64,000 nt of DNA from Acidobacterium sp. (GTDB lineage: Bacteria; Acidobacteriota; Terriglobia; Terriglobales; Acidobacteriaceae). Under the pieces are notes generated by a model. It was given only the letters and a program-made list of their open reading frames with translations. It was not told the origin of the DNA and made no database searches. The stretch spans positions 1-64,000 of the forward strand of contig PMUI01000080.1 of assembly GCA_003166955.1 (NCBI GenBank), in the 5' to 3' direction. The position numbers were made by a program, and so were the translations under genes. Numbering within the stretch: the first letter of the stretch is position 1; every line of letters starts with the position of its first letter. Positions 31,777 through 41,266 of this stretch are shown piece by piece.

Positions 31777-32313
31777 TCAGAGGCGGTGGGCTATCCATAT
31801 AAGGATGACGAGCAGGACGATGACGGGGGCGATGAGGATGGCCAGCACGCCGGCGAGGAGGGTTGCGAGGTAGGCGTAGTCGCGCCAGGTGTGGCGGTGC
31901 GGCTGGCGGAGGTGACGCGTCATGAGCTGATAATTGCGGCGGTTCGCTTTCCAGGCGATGTCGAAGATGTCGCCGAAGACGGGGATGGATCCGATGACAA
32001 CTTCGAGGCCTATGTTGACCATCATGCGGACGAGGGTGATGTATGGGACGCCGCGGATCCAGGCGGCGAGAACGATGACGAAAGAGGCGAGGCCGGCGAG
32101 GATGTCGCCGAGGCCGGGGATGAGGCCGATGAGGCCGTCGAGACCGACGCGGATGGGGGTGAAGGGGATGCGGAACCAGTCATCGAGAAGGTGCGCGAAG
32201 AAGTCGATGTTCTCGTCGGAAAACCATCGCTCGGCGCGCTTGCGGAGGGTGAGGGGAGCGGGCGCGGAGGAGGTTTCGGGCGGGAGGACTTCGGGTTTTA
32301 TGGGCTCCGGCAT
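31777..32313 (-). CDS. DUF4112 membrane protein
   Basis: A protein of 178 residues from ATG 32313; a start at 32379 would abut the tRNA-His gene and is less likely. The two characteristic stretches are LLDDWFRIPFTPIRVGLDG with LIGLIPGLGDILAGLAS, and IGLEVVIGSIPVFGDIFDIAW. They define DUF4112 proteins, which have three or so membrane helices and an unknown role. The last helix is followed by a short basic end. It is transcribed away from the tRNA. Confidence 0.85.
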   Translation of the reverse strand: MPEPIKPEVLPPETSSAPAPLTLRKRAERWFSDENIDFFAHLLDDWFRIPFTPIRVGLDGLIGLIPGLGDILAGLASFVIVLAAWIRGVPYITLVRMMVNIGLEVVIGSIPVFGDIFDIAWKANRRNYQLMTRHLRQPHRHTWRDYAYLATLLAGVLAILIAPVIVLLVILIWIAHRL

Positions 32314-32379
32314 TGAGGTTTGCGATGCGCGCGCGGCGCGAGAAGGCTGTGGGGCCAATGCTACAATCAGAGTTGGCAT

Positions 32380-32453
32380 GGCGGCTATAGTTCAGCGGCA
32401 GAACGCCTGACTGTGGCTCAGGATGTCGTGGGTTCGATCCCCACTAGCCGCCC
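32380..32453 (+). tRNA. tRNA-His (GTG)
   Basis: The cloverleaf starts with the extra G-1 (32380) typical of tRNA-His, opposite C73 (32453). The acceptor arms are GCGGCTA and TAGCCGC, and the anticodon loop CTGTGGC gives GTG. CCA is not encoded. Confidence 0.93.
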
Positions 32454-32492
32454 CAATTATTGGCCTGCGGGCGCTTCGCGCGGCGTACACCC

Positions 32493-33239
32493 ATGACAAA
32501 TCAGCTAGAGCAAGGTGCAAACAGCCGGGTGTTTGTGGGCTGCTCGGGGTGGGCTTATCCGACGTGGAAGCCGGCGTTTTATCCGGAGAAGCTGGCGTCG
32601 AAGAAATTCCTGGAATATTACGCGACGCGGCTGAATTCCGTTGAGGTGAATTACACCTTCCGGAGTTTTCCGCGGCGGACTGCGATTGACTCGTGGCTGG
32701 CGCAGACGGGCGCGGATTTTCGATTTTCATTTAAGGCTCCGCAGCGGATTACGCATTTTCAGCGGCTACAGGATTGTGGGCCGACGCTGGAGGCGTTTGC
32801 GGGGGCTCTGCAGCCGGTGGTCGATGCGGGAAGGCTGGGGCTGGTGCTGTTTCAGCTGCCGCCGAATTTCAAGGCGGATGAGGGACGGCTGGCGCAGTTT
32901 CTGGCCGATGCGAAGGCTTGCCGGTTCCGGATGGCGTTTGAGTTTCGGCATGTGTCGTGGTTCGACGCTGCGATTTACAAGCTGCTGGAGCGGCATGAGG
33001 CGGCGCTGTGCGTGGCGGAGAGCGATGAGCTGGAGACGCCGGATGTGCCGACGGCTCCGTTTCGTTGTTATCGGCGGCGGAAGACGGAGTACAGCGAGGC
33101 GCAACTTGCCGAGATTACGGCGGGGCTGCGAGAGCGCGCGGCGAAGGGCGATGTGTTCGCGTACTTCAAGCATGAAGAGGAGCCTACTGGGGCTCTGTGG
33201 GCGGCTTCGGTGCTGGCGGCGGTGCGGGGCGCTTTGTGA
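32493..33239 (+). CDS. DUF72 (YecE-like) protein
   Basis: A protein of 248 residues starting MTNQLEQG; the upstream extension is out of character. VFVGCSGWAYPTWK, FYP near 35-38, FLEYYATRLNSVEVNYTF and the later FEFRHVSWF are the landmark segments of the DUF72 TIM-barrel family. These proteins are common, soluble and of uncertain biochemical role. The stop overlaps the GTG start of the YheT-like gene (GTGA), so the two are translationally coupled. Confidence 0.85.
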   Translation: MTNQLEQGANSRVFVGCSGWAYPTWKPAFYPEKLASKKFLEYYATRLNSVEVNYTFRSFPRRTAIDSWLAQTGADFRFSFKAPQRITHFQRLQDCGPTLEAFAGALQPVVDAGRLGLVLFQLPPNFKADEGRLAQFLADAKACRFRMAFEFRHVSWFDAAIYKLLERHEAALCVAESDELETPDVPTAPFRCYRRRKTEYSEAQLAEITAGLRERAAKGDVFAYFKHEEEPTGALWAASVLAAVRGAL

Positions 33240-34342
33240 TTGCGGCTGTGACTCCGGGGCTGAATGAGGAAGGGGATTGGCTGACGCAGTTTGTTCCGCG
33301 GCGGTGGATGCGGAATGGACATTTGCAGACGCTGGCGGGGAATTTTCTGCCGCGGCGGCTGACGCTGCCTGAACCGGAACAATTGCTGGTGGAAGTGGAG
33401 GGACCGGTTGGCGGATACGGGCCGAGCCGGGTGCTGTGCCATTGTCACTGGCAGGCGCGCGAGGTGCGGCGGCAGCGGCTGACATTGGTGCTGGTGCACG
33501 GGCTCGAGGGATCGTCTGAATCGAAATACATCGTGGGGAACACGGCGCGGGCGCTGGCCGCGGGGCTGAATGTGGTGCGGATGAATATGCGCACCTGCGG
33601 CGGGACGGATGAGTTATCGCCGACGATTTATCACTCGGGGCGATCAGGCGATGTGGGGCGAGTGGTCGAGGCGATTGTCCGCGAGCAGGGGATTGAGGCC
33701 GTCGCGCTGATCGGGTATTCGATGGGCGGGAATTTGGTGCTGCGGTGGGCGGGGGAGGTGAGTGAACCACCCCACCACGCCAGCGGCGGGCGCGTCGGGG
33801 GCCCCGGTGGGAATCCGCCGGCGGTTTTGAAGGCTGTCGTCGGAGTTTCGCCGCTGATGGATCTGGCGGCGTCGTCGGCGGCGCTGCATCGGATACAGAA
33901 CCGGATGTATGAGCGGCACTTTTTGAGGTCGATGCTGGCGCGGGTGCGGCGGCGGATGGTGTTGTTTCCGGCGATTTATGCGGATGCACCGGTCGACCGA
34001 ATTCACACCATGCGCGGATTCGATCATGAGATTGTGGCGCGGTACGGCGGGTTTAGGGATGCGGATGACTACTACTATTCGGTGGCGAGCTCGAAGTATG
34101 CAGGGGCGCTGCGGCTGCCGACGCTGATTGTGCATGCGCTGGATGATCCGTTTATTCGGATGCTGCCGGAGACGCGGGGGGCGCTGATTGAGAATCCGCA
34201 GGTGACGTTTGTGGAGACGCAGCATGGCGGGCACTGTGCGTTTCTGGCCGCGGCCAAGGCGGATGACGGGCGGTGGGCGGAGCGAATGCTGCTGGAGTTT
34301 TTGATGCGGGGCTTTTCTGGCGAGGCTGGGCTTGGAGGCTGA
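33236..34342 (+). CDS. YheT-like alpha/beta hydrolase
   Basis: A protein of 368 residues from the GTG at 33236, which overlaps the upstream stop as GTGA. LVHGLEGSSESKY, NMRTCGGTDELS and the nucleophile elbow GYSMGGN are the core of YheT/ABHD-type hydrolases; the final GGHCAF supplies the catalytic histidine. The N-terminus (RWMRNGHLQTL) is also typical of the family. The substrate is not known and esters are likely. A stretch rich in Gly and Pro (about 180-200) inserted after the elbow helix is unusual and may be a local expansion. Confidence 0.88.
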   Translation: MIAAVTPGLNEEGDWLTQFVPRRWMRNGHLQTLAGNFLPRRLTLPEPEQLLVEVEGPVGGYGPSRVLCHCHWQAREVRRQRLTLVLVHGLEGSSESKYIVGNTARALAAGLNVVRMNMRTCGGTDELSPTIYHSGRSGDVGRVVEAIVREQGIEAVALIGYSMGGNLVLRWAGEVSEPPHHASGGRVGGPGGNPPAVLKAVVGVSPLMDLAASSAALHRIQNRMYERHFLRSMLARVRRRMVLFPAIYADAPVDRIHTMRGFDHEIVARYGGFRDADDYYYSVASSKYAGALRLPTLIVHALDDPFIRMLPETRGALIENPQVTFVETQHGGHCAFLAAAKADDGRWAERMLLEFLMRGFSGEAGLGG

Positions 34343-34904
34343 CTGGGCGGCGGAGGTGGGCGCGGGGCTGCCGGGGGTTGAGGCGGACTGGGCGGGGTTT
34401 GTCGATCTGCGGATCAATCCTTTTCGGCTGAGCGAAATTGCGGAAGCGAGCGAGTATCCCGCTTTGTGGGAGATGCTGGTCGATCTGAACGATACGTTCT
34501 CGCGGGTGTTTTCTGTGAAGTGTGATGTGTGGGCGTTGGGGGCGGAGGAGATTGATCCGCTGGAGTTTGATTGCGTGGCGAGCGGGAAGATCGCCGGAAT
34601 GGCTTCTTATATCGATATTGTTTTGCGGGACGATTTCCTGTTGACGGCGTTCGCCTGGCACGAGCGGTGGGCTCGGGCGGCAGTGGACAGGTTGCGGGCG
34701 TCGCCGCTGCGCGCGGGCCGTGTGGATCTGGTCATTCGCGCGGCGCGGGCAGGAGGCCGGGAGGGGTTTGGGATCACATTGTACGCGGCGGGTTGCGGAG
34801 CGGATACACAGGCGGCGCGGGGGGCGTGGGAGGGGATTTTGCGGGCTGGGGTGGCGGCTACAATGGAGACGGTACCACCGGGGGCGAGTAGCTCAATCGG
34901 ATAG
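34332..34904 (+). CDS. Hypothetical protein running into tRNA-Arg
   Basis: A protein of 190 residues with a TTG start at 34332 that overlaps the YheT gene by 11 bases. It resembles a compact alpha-beta fold (ADWAGFVDLRINPFRLSEIAE and later LVIRAARAGGREGFGITLY), but no family name is offered. The stop falls inside the tRNA-Arg gene, so the last eight codons are shared with the tRNA. This is possible but unusual; an earlier natural stop may have been lost. Confidence 0.6.
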   Translation: MEADWAAEVGAGLPGVEADWAGFVDLRINPFRLSEIAEASEYPALWEMLVDLNDTFSRVFSVKCDVWALGAEEIDPLEFDCVASGKIAGMASYIDIVLRDDFLLTAFAWHERWARAAVDRLRASPLRAGRVDLVIRAARAGGREGFGITLYAAGCGADTQAARGAWEGILRAGVAATMETVPPGASSSIG

Positions 34905-34958
34905 AGCACCGGCCTTCTAAGCCGGGGGTTGTGGGTTCGATTCCCGCCTCGCCTACCA
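34882..34958 (+). tRNA. tRNA-Arg (TCT)
   Basis: Cloverleaf with acceptor arms GGGCGAG (34882-34888) and CTCGCCT (34948-34954), anticodon stem CCGGC/GCCGG with loop CTTCTAA giving anticodon TCT, and TTCGATT in the T loop. CCA is encoded (34956-34958). The 5' 23 bases overlap the end of a protein frame. Confidence 0.94.
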
Positions 34959-35100
34959 TTCCTCAGGATAAGAGATGATGCGGTGCCCACTCGAGCCAAA
35001 ACAGGGCCTGAATGGGCTAGTCGGCCGTCACTGGCACTTCAGGGGCTGAATTGACATTGCACGCTTCACTAATTCTTCAGTGGCTGTATTCATGCCAGGA

Positions 35101-35559
35101 TCAAATGAGGTCTTTGCTCTGCGATGTGGAGGCGGTGATGGTGACGGAGTTTTCGGAGCGGAGAGCGTTTTGGACTAATCCGGCGGGGAAGGATTTTTCG
35201 AGGGCGCGGAGCTGGGAGGCGGTGAGGGCGGGGGCTACGATTTCGACGTGAAAATCGCCGAAGTGAAGCTGGCGGCCGGAGGGCTGGGTTTCGATGCGAA
35301 TTTCGAGTCCTTTGGCGGAGAGGCCGCGGGCGGCGAGGTACTGGGCAACCTGCTGACCGACGCATCCGCCGAGAGAGGCGAGGAGGAGCTCGGCGGGGGA
35401 CATGCCTTGGTCGGTGGCTCCGTCTTCGGTGGGCTGGTCGAGCAGGACGCGATGGTGGCGCGCCTCCACGGTGAAGCGAGCGCCACAGTTGTGCTGTAAA
35501 GCGATCTTCAAAACGGGGTCCCCTGGCTGACACTGATGGGAAAGCAAGTTGCGGGCCAT
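35101..35559 (-). CDS. OsmC/Ohr-family protein
   Basis: A protein of 152 residues. The segment MSPAELLLASLGGCVGQQVAQYLA holds the conserved helix and resolving cysteine of the OsmC family, which reduces organic hydroperoxides with two reactive cysteines or binds thiols. A second cysteine is near the start (HQCQPG or HNCGARF), so the exact redox pair cannot be fixed by eye. A TTG at about 35511 is an alternative start. The gene is transcribed against the tRNA-Arg region. Confidence 0.82.
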   Translation of the reverse strand: MARNLLSHQCQPGDPVLKIALQHNCGARFTVEARHHRVLLDQPTEDGATDQGMSPAELLLASLGGCVGQQVAQYLAARGLSAKGLEIRIETQPSGRQLHFGDFHVEIVAPALTASQLRALEKSFPAGLVQNALRSENSVTITASTSQSKDLI

Positions 35560-35716
35560 CCCCGGAATATTTGGAAAAACACTGAAAAGGCGCGGAGTGC
35601 GGGTTTACCCAAGGGCGGGAGCTGCGCGAACAGGCGCGAAGGGGACGGTAGCTGCGTGAAATGACCCAGGTGATGCGAGGCGCGGGCGGGCGCGGGTACA
35701 CTATCAGCCTGTCGCG

Positions 35717-38494
35717 ATGAAGAAACCGGATTCCAGCAAGGAGTCGAGCGCAGGAGCGCGCGTGGCCAGGGGCGGCGCGGGCGGGTCCACGAGCGTACCG
35801 AAGAACGGACCGAAGAGCGGGTCGACGAGCGGGTCGACGAGTGGGTCGACGAGCGGGTTTGCCGAGCCGCGGGTGGAGGTGCTGCGCGCGCTGGTCGATA
35901 ACCTGGACGAAGCGGTGGTGGTGCTGGGTCGCGATGGCGGCGTGCAGTTTGCGAACGCGGCGGCGGAGCGGCTGTACGGGATCCGTTCTGACGGTCCGGG
36001 GATTGCAGGGTGGAGCGAGGCGTACAGGATCTTTTTGCCGGATCGGCAGACGCTTTGGCCGGCGGAGGATTTGCCGGGGGCAGTGGCGCTGCGCGGACAG
36101 ACTGTGGAGGGGGAGCAGTATGTTCGGCCGCCGGGGGCGGCGCAGGGGTACTGGATCCTGATGCGGGCGCGGCCGCTGTTTGGAGCGAAAGGCGAGGTGG
36201 AGGGCGCGCTGCTGGCGTGGCGCGATATTTCCGAGGAGAAGCGGACGGCGGAGAACCAACGGCGGCTGCTGGCGATTGTGGAGAACACGCCGGACCTGGT
36301 GACCCTGACGGATCCAACGCTGAAGACGAGCTTCATCAATCGCGCAGGGCGGGAGTTGTTGGGGCTGAGCGAAGCGGGCGAGGTGCGGACGTATCCGGTG
36401 TTCGACACAGAGTACGAGAACCAGCGGGAGGTGTTCGACGGGGAGATTCTGCCGGTGCTGCTGCGCGGGGAGCCGTGGACCGGGGAGTTCCGGCTGCGGC
36501 ATGCGCGGACGGGGCGGCCGATCGCGGTGGACATGCGGGCGTTTGGAATTTTTGGGCCGTATGGGCAGCTGCTGGGGTTCGCGGGGATCAGCCGTGACAT
36601 TACGGCGCGGCAGCAGGCGGAGGAGGCGCGGCAGCGGCTGGCGTCGATTGTGGAGTTTTCCAACGATGCGATTATCAGCGAGTCGCTGGAGGGGTTGATT
36701 ACAACCTGGAACCGGGGCGCGGAGCAGATGTTCGGATACACTGCGGCGGAGGCGGTGGGGCAGCCGATCACGCTGCTGGCGTGGCCTGGATATGAAGACG
36801 ATATGCGGGAGCTGCTGCAGCGCATCGGCAGGGAAGACGCGGTTGAGCACTACGAGACGCTGCGGCGGCACAAGGACGGGCGAAGCCTGGTGGTGTCGCT
36901 GACGCTGTCGCCGGTGCGGGATGATGCGGGGAAGCTGGTTGGGATTTCGAAAATAGCGCGGGACATTACGGAGCAGAAGAAGCAGGAGGAGCTGGGGCAA
37001 CGGCAGGCTCAACTGCTGGATCAGGCGTACGAGCCGATGCTGGTCCGGGATCATCAGGATCGGATTACGTACTGGAACAAGGGGGCGGAGCGGCTGTACG
37101 GATGGACGGCGGCGGAGGCGGTGGGGCGGGTGAGTCACGAGCTGCTGCAGACGACCTTCGGTGAGCCGCAGGAGGAGATTGCGAAGACGCTGGAAAGCGA
37201 TGGGCACTGGGAGGGGGAGGTGCTGCACCGCACGCGCAAAGGGCAGCGAGTGATGTTGCTGAGCCGGTGGATCCGCGAGCTGGGAGTGGCGGAGCCGCAC
37301 GTGATGGAGACGAATGTCGACATGTCGGAGCGGGAGCAGCGGCTGGCGGCGGAGGAACAGACGCGGCTGGAGCGGCGCTTCCGGCAATTGCTGGAGGCGG
37401 CGCCGGACGCGATTGCGGAGGTATCGGCGGATGGCAGGATCGTGATGGTGAACCGGGTGGCGGAGGAGATGTTCGGGTACGTGCGCGATGAGCTGCTGGG
37501 GCAGTCGGTGGACGTGCTGGTTCCGGACGCGATCCGGCACACGCATTACCGGCATCGGGACAGCTATCTGGAGCATCCGCGGACGCGGCCGATGGGGACG
37601 GGGCTGGAGCTGCACGCGAAGCGGCGGGATGGGTCGCTGTTTCCGGTGGAGATCAGCCTGAGCCCGATCCAGACAGAAGGCGGAATCCACGTGACGGCGG
37701 TGATTCGCGACGTAACGGAGCGGAAGCGCGCGGAGACCGAGGTGCGGCGGCTGCAGCAGCAGTACACGGCGGAACTGGAGGCGCGGAACCGGGAGATTGA
37801 GCGGGCGAACCGGCTGAAGAGCGAGTTTCTGGCGAGCATGAGCCACGAGCTGCGGACGCCGCTGCACACGATCATCGGGTTTGCGGAGTTGCTGCAGGAG
37901 GACGCGCTGAGCGAGACGCAGCAGCGGTTCGTGGGGCACATTCATCGCGACAGCGAGCATTTGCTGGAACTGATCAACGATGTGCTGGATCTGAGCAAGA
38001 TTGAGGCGGGGCAGCTGGTGCTGAGGCGGGAGGTTTATCCGCTGGCGCAGAGCGTAGGCGAGGCGCTGGATGCGATCCGGCCGGGCGCGACGGCGAAGGG
38101 GATCCAGATTGAGGAGTGGGGGGAGCGGGACTCGCTGGTGGATGCCGATCCGCTGCGGGTGAAGGAGATGCTGTACAACCTGCTGAGTAACGCGGTGAAG
38201 TTCACGCCGGAGGGGGGCAAGGTGTGGATCGAGATGACGGGAGAAGCGGGATTTGTGCGGGTGACGGTAGGGGATACGGGGGTGGGGATTCCGACGGAGG
38301 AGCAGGAGAACATCTTCGACAAGTTTTATCAGGTGGGGAACACGACGCGCGGCGTGAGGGAGGGAACGGGGTTGGGGCTCTCGATTACGAAGGAGCTGGT
38401 GCAGATGCATGGCGGGTGGATGGAAGTGGACAGCGCGCCGGGGCAGGGAAGCCGGTTTACGTTTACGCTTCCCACGGCTGTTGCGGGGTTGTAG
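35717..38494 (+). CDS. Multi-PAS sensor histidine kinase
   Basis: A protein of 925 residues with a serine/glycine-rich N-terminus containing a short GSTS repeat (about 35-50), then four or five PAS domains (roughly 55-680) with PAC-like ends such as GFAGISRDITARQ and GISKIARDITEQ. The HisKA domain carries H710 in ASMSHELRTPL, followed by HATPase boxes: N-box LLSNAVKF near 824, GDTGVGI near 853 and GTGLGLSI near 883. There is no membrane segment, so a cytoplasmic sensor of a small ligand or redox state is likely. The single-domain response regulator 86 bases downstream is the likely partner. Confidence 0.9.
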   Translation: MKKPDSSKESSAGARVARGGAGGSTSVPKNGPKSGSTSGSTSGSTSGFAEPRVEVLRALVDNLDEAVVVLGRDGGVQFANAAAERLYGIRSDGPGIAGWSEAYRIFLPDRQTLWPAEDLPGAVALRGQTVEGEQYVRPPGAAQGYWILMRARPLFGAKGEVEGALLAWRDISEEKRTAENQRRLLAIVENTPDLVTLTDPTLKTSFINRAGRELLGLSEAGEVRTYPVFDTEYENQREVFDGEILPVLLRGEPWTGEFRLRHARTGRPIAVDMRAFGIFGPYGQLLGFAGISRDITARQQAEEARQRLASIVEFSNDAIISESLEGLITTWNRGAEQMFGYTAAEAVGQPITLLAWPGYEDDMRELLQRIGREDAVEHYETLRRHKDGRSLVVSLTLSPVRDDAGKLVGISKIARDITEQKKQEELGQRQAQLLDQAYEPMLVRDHQDRITYWNKGAERLYGWTAAEAVGRVSHELLQTTFGEPQEEIAKTLESDGHWEGEVLHRTRKGQRVMLLSRWIRELGVAEPHVMETNVDMSEREQRLAAEEQTRLERRFRQLLEAAPDAIAEVSADGRIVMVNRVAEEMFGYVRDELLGQSVDVLVPDAIRHTHYRHRDSYLEHPRTRPMGTGLELHAKRRDGSLFPVEISLSPIQTEGGIHVTAVIRDVTERKRAETEVRRLQQQYTAELEARNREIERANRLKSEFLASMSHELRTPLHTIIGFAELLQEDALSETQQRFVGHIHRDSEHLLELINDVLDLSKIEAGQLVLRREVYPLAQSVGEALDAIRPGATAKGIQIEEWGERDSLVDADPLRVKEMLYNLLSNAVKFTPEGGKVWIEMTGEAGFVRVTVGDTGVGIPTEEQENIFDKFYQVGNTTRGVREGTGLGLSITKELVQMHGGWMEVDSAPGQGSRFTFTLPTAVAGL

Positions 38495-38580
38495 GATGGC
38501 TGCATCGCTCCCCAGAGCCAGATCATCTGAAAAGCCGGTGTGCTCGCGTCGTTGCGAATTGCTGAAGCTGAGTGCGCATA

Positions 38581-39000
38581 ATGTCTGCTTCTGTAGAAAA
38601 ACCTCTGATTCTGATTGCGGACGACCGGCCGAGCAGCCGTGAGTTGCTGCGTTTGGTGCTGGAGCGCGCGGGATATGCGGTTATCGAAGCGGAGGATGGG
38701 GAGCAGGCGCTGGATCGGGCGCGGGGCGGGAATCCGGATTTGATTCTTCTGGATCTGCAGATGCCGGGGCTGGATGGTTATGGGGTGCTGGCAGCGCTGC
38801 GGAGCGAGGCGCGATTCGCGCATTTGCCGGTGCTGGCGCTGACGGCGAGTGCGATGCGCGGGGACCGGGAGCGGATTTTGGAGGCGGGGTTCACGGATTA
38901 TCTGGCGAAGCCCGCGGGGCCGGAGGTTTTGCGGGAGACTGTGGCTCGGATGCTGAAGGATGCTGCGGATCGGGCGCTGGAGCGGGAAGAGAGCGCTTGA
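38581..39000 (+). CDS. Single-domain response regulator
   Basis: A protein of 139 residues starting MSASVEKPL at 38581; a GTG nine bases earlier is possible. LILIADDRPSSRELL gives the acidic pocket, LILLDLQMPGLDG the phospho-acceptor Asp, LALTAS the conserved Thr/Ser and DYLAKPAGP the Lys. With no output domain it resembles DivK/CheY-type phosphate carriers. It follows the PAS kinase on the same strand, which suggests a two-component pair, possibly passing phosphate on to another protein. Confidence 0.88.
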   Translation: MSASVEKPLILIADDRPSSRELLRLVLERAGYAVIEAEDGEQALDRARGGNPDLILLDLQMPGLDGYGVLAALRSEARFAHLPVLALTASAMRGDRERILEAGFTDYLAKPAGPEVLRETVARMLKDAADRALEREESA

Positions 39001-39050
39001 GGGCTGCGGTCGAGGTCTCAGAGCGTCGCGTCTCTTGGTGACGATAGAAC

Positions 39051-39520
39051 CTACTGCATATCGGGTACCCACCATGGCATGGGTCGTGCCCAAAACACAA
39101 TCTCCCCTGGGCGCGCCGTGGCTGTGTGGTGTCCACATGTATCTCCGGGGACGTATCCGTTTGCCTGCACATCTGCAACTTTGATTCGTCGCATCGGGGG
39201 ATCATTGGATCGATGTAGGCGATCCGGTACGGCTCGCTGTCAGATTTTGGCCCCCCGAGCAGCAGAAATTCCTGAGTGCCGGGTGTGAGGGGTAGGACTC
39301 CAACGCCACGGTCATCGACCACAATTACTGAAGACTCCAGGTCCGTCACCGACTTGACGGTGATTCTCCTGTTGCCCATCGGCTTGCTGCTTTTGCCGTT
39401 GATCAATCTGATCTTTAGCGTCTGAGCTGCTACGGGCCGGCAGAAGGGTGCCGCGATGGTGAACAGCAGGCCGACTGCTGCTGCCGTCGCTATGGAATGG
39501 GCCATCCTAACGCGGATCAT
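39051..39520 (-). pseudogene. Secreted protein gene with one frameshift
   Basis: The ATG at 39520 overlaps the stop of the NtrC-type gene (ATGA). The first about 107 residues are a signal peptide (AAAVGLLFTIAAPFCRPVAAQ) and a beta-rich part with GKSSKPMGNRRITVKSVTD. At the run of five C on the minus strand (39196-39200 on the plus strand) the reading should shift by one base. The other frame then continues to a TAG at 39051 and ends GEIVFWARPMPWW, which looks like a natural family end, and the total length then fits a protein of about 156 residues. One missing C in the run would explain it, as a real mutation or a base-calling error. The unshifted frame runs into the response regulator gene. 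Confidence 0.65.
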
Positions 39521-40911
39521 TGCAGGAGGCCGTACTTTTTCATTTTGTAGCGTAGGGCGTCGCGGCCTATGCCTAAAGCTCGGGCGGCCTGGGATTGATT
39601 GCCCTGCGCTTTTTCCAGTGCACTGGCGACGAGCTGGCGTTCGTGTTCGGCGAGGGGCGCGTCTTCGGCGATCGCGACGGAGTGCGCTGTCGGTTGCGCC
39701 GGCTCAGGCGCGTGTCCGGCTGCGGCGGCATGCGGTGCGGGGTCGGCGGGCGGAGTGAGAGCGGGTTCGGCGAGGACGACGGGGAGATCGGCGACGTCGA
39801 TTTCTGCGGACTCGGCCATCATGGCGGCGTGGCCGATGGCGTTTTCTAGTTCGCGAACATTGCCGGGCCAGGGGTGGCGCTCGAGGACGAGGCTGGCGCG
39901 GGGGGTGACGCCGCGGATGTGTTTGCCGAATTGCTGGGAGAATTTCGCGACGAAGTGCTGAATGAGGAGGGGCAAATCTTCTTTGTGCTCGGCGAGGGAG
40001 GGCACGTCGATTTCGACCATGGCGAGGCGGTAGTAGAGGTCTTCGCGGAAGAGGCGGTCGGCAACGGCCTGGCGAAGATTGCGGTGGGTGGCGGCGATGA
40101 CGCGGACGTTGACGCGGCGCGACTGGAGCGAGCCGACGCGCTGAATCTCCTGGTTCTGGAGGGCGCGGAGGAGCTTGGCCTGGGTGGCGATGGGCATGTC
40201 GCCAATTTCGTCGAGGAAGAGGGTGCCGTCGTTGGCGGCTTCGAAGAGGCCAGGCTTATCGCGATCAGCTCCGGTGAATGCGCCGCGGACGTGGCCGAAG
40301 AGCTCGCTCTCGAAGAGGGTTTCGACGACGGCAGAGCAGTTGAGGACGACGTACTGGCCTTTGACTGCGCTGCGCGCGTGGAGGGCGCGGGCGACGAGAT
40401 CTTTGCCGGTGCCGGTGGCGCCCTGGATGAGTGCGGAACGGTAGTGGGGCGCGATGCGGCGCATGCGGGCGAACATCTGGGCCATGCGCGGGCTGGAGCC
40501 GATGATGCCTTCGAATTCGGAGTCGGAGCCGAGCTGCTGACGGCGGCGGGCGTCTTCAATGAGGCGGCCGACGCGCTCGCGCAGGATGGGGAGGCGGATG
40601 GGCTTCTCGAGGTAGTCGGCGGCGCCGTTGCGGATGGCCTGGACCGCGGTTTCGGTGGTGTAGTGCGCGGTCATGAGGACGACGTCGGTGGCGGGGGCAA
40701 TTTCCATGATGCGGTTGAGGACGTCGAGGCCGGACATCTCGGGCATGACGAGGTCGGTGAGGACGAGCTGCGGGTGGTGCTGGCGGATAAGGTCGAGCGC
40801 TTCGGTGGGACGCGATGCGGTGTGGATGATGACACCTTCGCGGGCCAGGGCCGTGGAAAGGAGATCGAGGCTGCCTGGGTTGTCATCGAGGATGACGATG
40901 GAGATGTCCAC
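39517..40911 (-). CDS. NtrC-family sigma-54 response regulator
   Basis: A protein of 464 residues from GTG 40911; longer frames continue into the divergent gene. The receiver has D9-D10 and D53 (LTDLVMPE). The AAA+ domain has Walker A GATGTGKD and the GAFTGAD loop that contacts sigma-54, so it activates RNA polymerase carrying sigma-54. The C-terminal Fis-type helix-turn-helix ([20 protein letters not shown]) binds enhancer DNA. Between them is an alanine/proline-rich linker (about 375-410). The phosphorelay partner is not adjacent on this strand. The next gene, across a 40-base gap, is divergent. Confidence 0.93.
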   Translation of the reverse strand: MDISIVILDDNPGSLDLLSTALAREGVIIHTASRPTEALDLIRQHHPQLVLTDLVMPEMSGLDVLNRIMEIAPATDVVLMTAHYTTETAVQAIRNGAADYLEKPIRLPILRERVGRLIEDARRRQQLGSDSEFEGIIGSSPRMAQMFARMRRIAPHYRSALIQGATGTGKDLVARALHARSAVKGQYVVLNCSAVVETLFESELFGHVRGAFTGADRDKPGLFEAANDGTLFLDEIGDMPIATQAKLLRALQNQEIQRVGSLQSRRVNVRVIAATHRNLRQAVADRLFREDLYYRLAMVEIDVPSLAEHKEDLPLLIQHFVAKFSQQFGKHIRGVTPRASLVLERHPWPGNVRELENAIGHAAMMAESAEIDVADLPVVLAEPALTPPADPAPHAAAAGHAPEPAQPTAHSVAIAEDAPLAEHERQLVASALEKAQGNQSQAARALGIGRDALRYKMKKYGLLQ

Positions 40912-40951
40912 AGGACAGGGTACAGGGAACAGCGCTTCGGTAGACTGGCGG

Positions 40952-41221
40952 GTGGCTCGGAATTTGTACATTCTGGCGGGTGTGCTGCTGCTGTTTGCGG
41001 TGGTGTGCTTCGCGATGTCGCTGACGCCTGGGCGCATGCAGCCTGCATTGCCGGCGAATGGGACGCTTTGGAAGACGACCGCTTTGTTTCTGACAGTGGG
41101 CGGGCTGATGGTAGCGCTGCTGGGGGTGATGACGGCGATGTTCGAGCAGGTGGATCGGCGGAACGAGGAGCTGCGGGAGAGGCGGCGCGGGCGGCGTGGG
41201 ACTGATGCTGGCGACAGATAG
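40952..41221 (+). CDS. Small two-helix membrane protein
   Basis: A protein of 89 residues from a GTG at 40952; the longer upstream frame is antisense to the NtrC gene. Residues 4-24 (NLYILAGVLLLFAVVCFAM) and about 44-62 are membrane helices, followed by an arginine-rich cytoplasmic tail (QVDRRNEELRERRRGRRG). The family is not recognised. It is divergent from the sigma-54 activator, so its promoter faces that of the regulator. Confidence 0.6.
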   Translation: MARNLYILAGVLLLFAVVCFAMSLTPGRMQPALPANGTLWKTTALFLTVGGLMVALLGVMTAMFEQVDRRNEELRERRRGRRGTDAGDR

Positions 41222-41266
41222 AATGAAAGGAATGCGCAGGCGGGTTCCAGGAAGAAGCTAACAATT

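Noticed and set aside
32766-33989. 407-residue minus-strand frame opposite DUF72/YheT genes
   Set aside because: Low-complexity proline/serine translation typical of an antisense shadow.
35800-35860. Tandem GGGTCGACGAGC-type repeat, considered as a CRISPR or minisatellite
   Set aside because: It is a short in-frame Gly-Ser-Thr repeat inside the PAS kinase gene with no spacers, so not a CRISPR array.
35090-38410. 1106-residue minus-strand frame opposite the PAS kinase
   Set aside because: Histidine-, proline- and arginine-rich shadow of a GC-rich gene; no start, no domain, and the plus strand carries a complete kinase.
39874-41205. 443-residue plus-strand frame opposite the NtrC-type gene
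   Set aside because: Glycine- and aspartate-rich mirror of the sigma-54 regulator; the regulator has all motifs.
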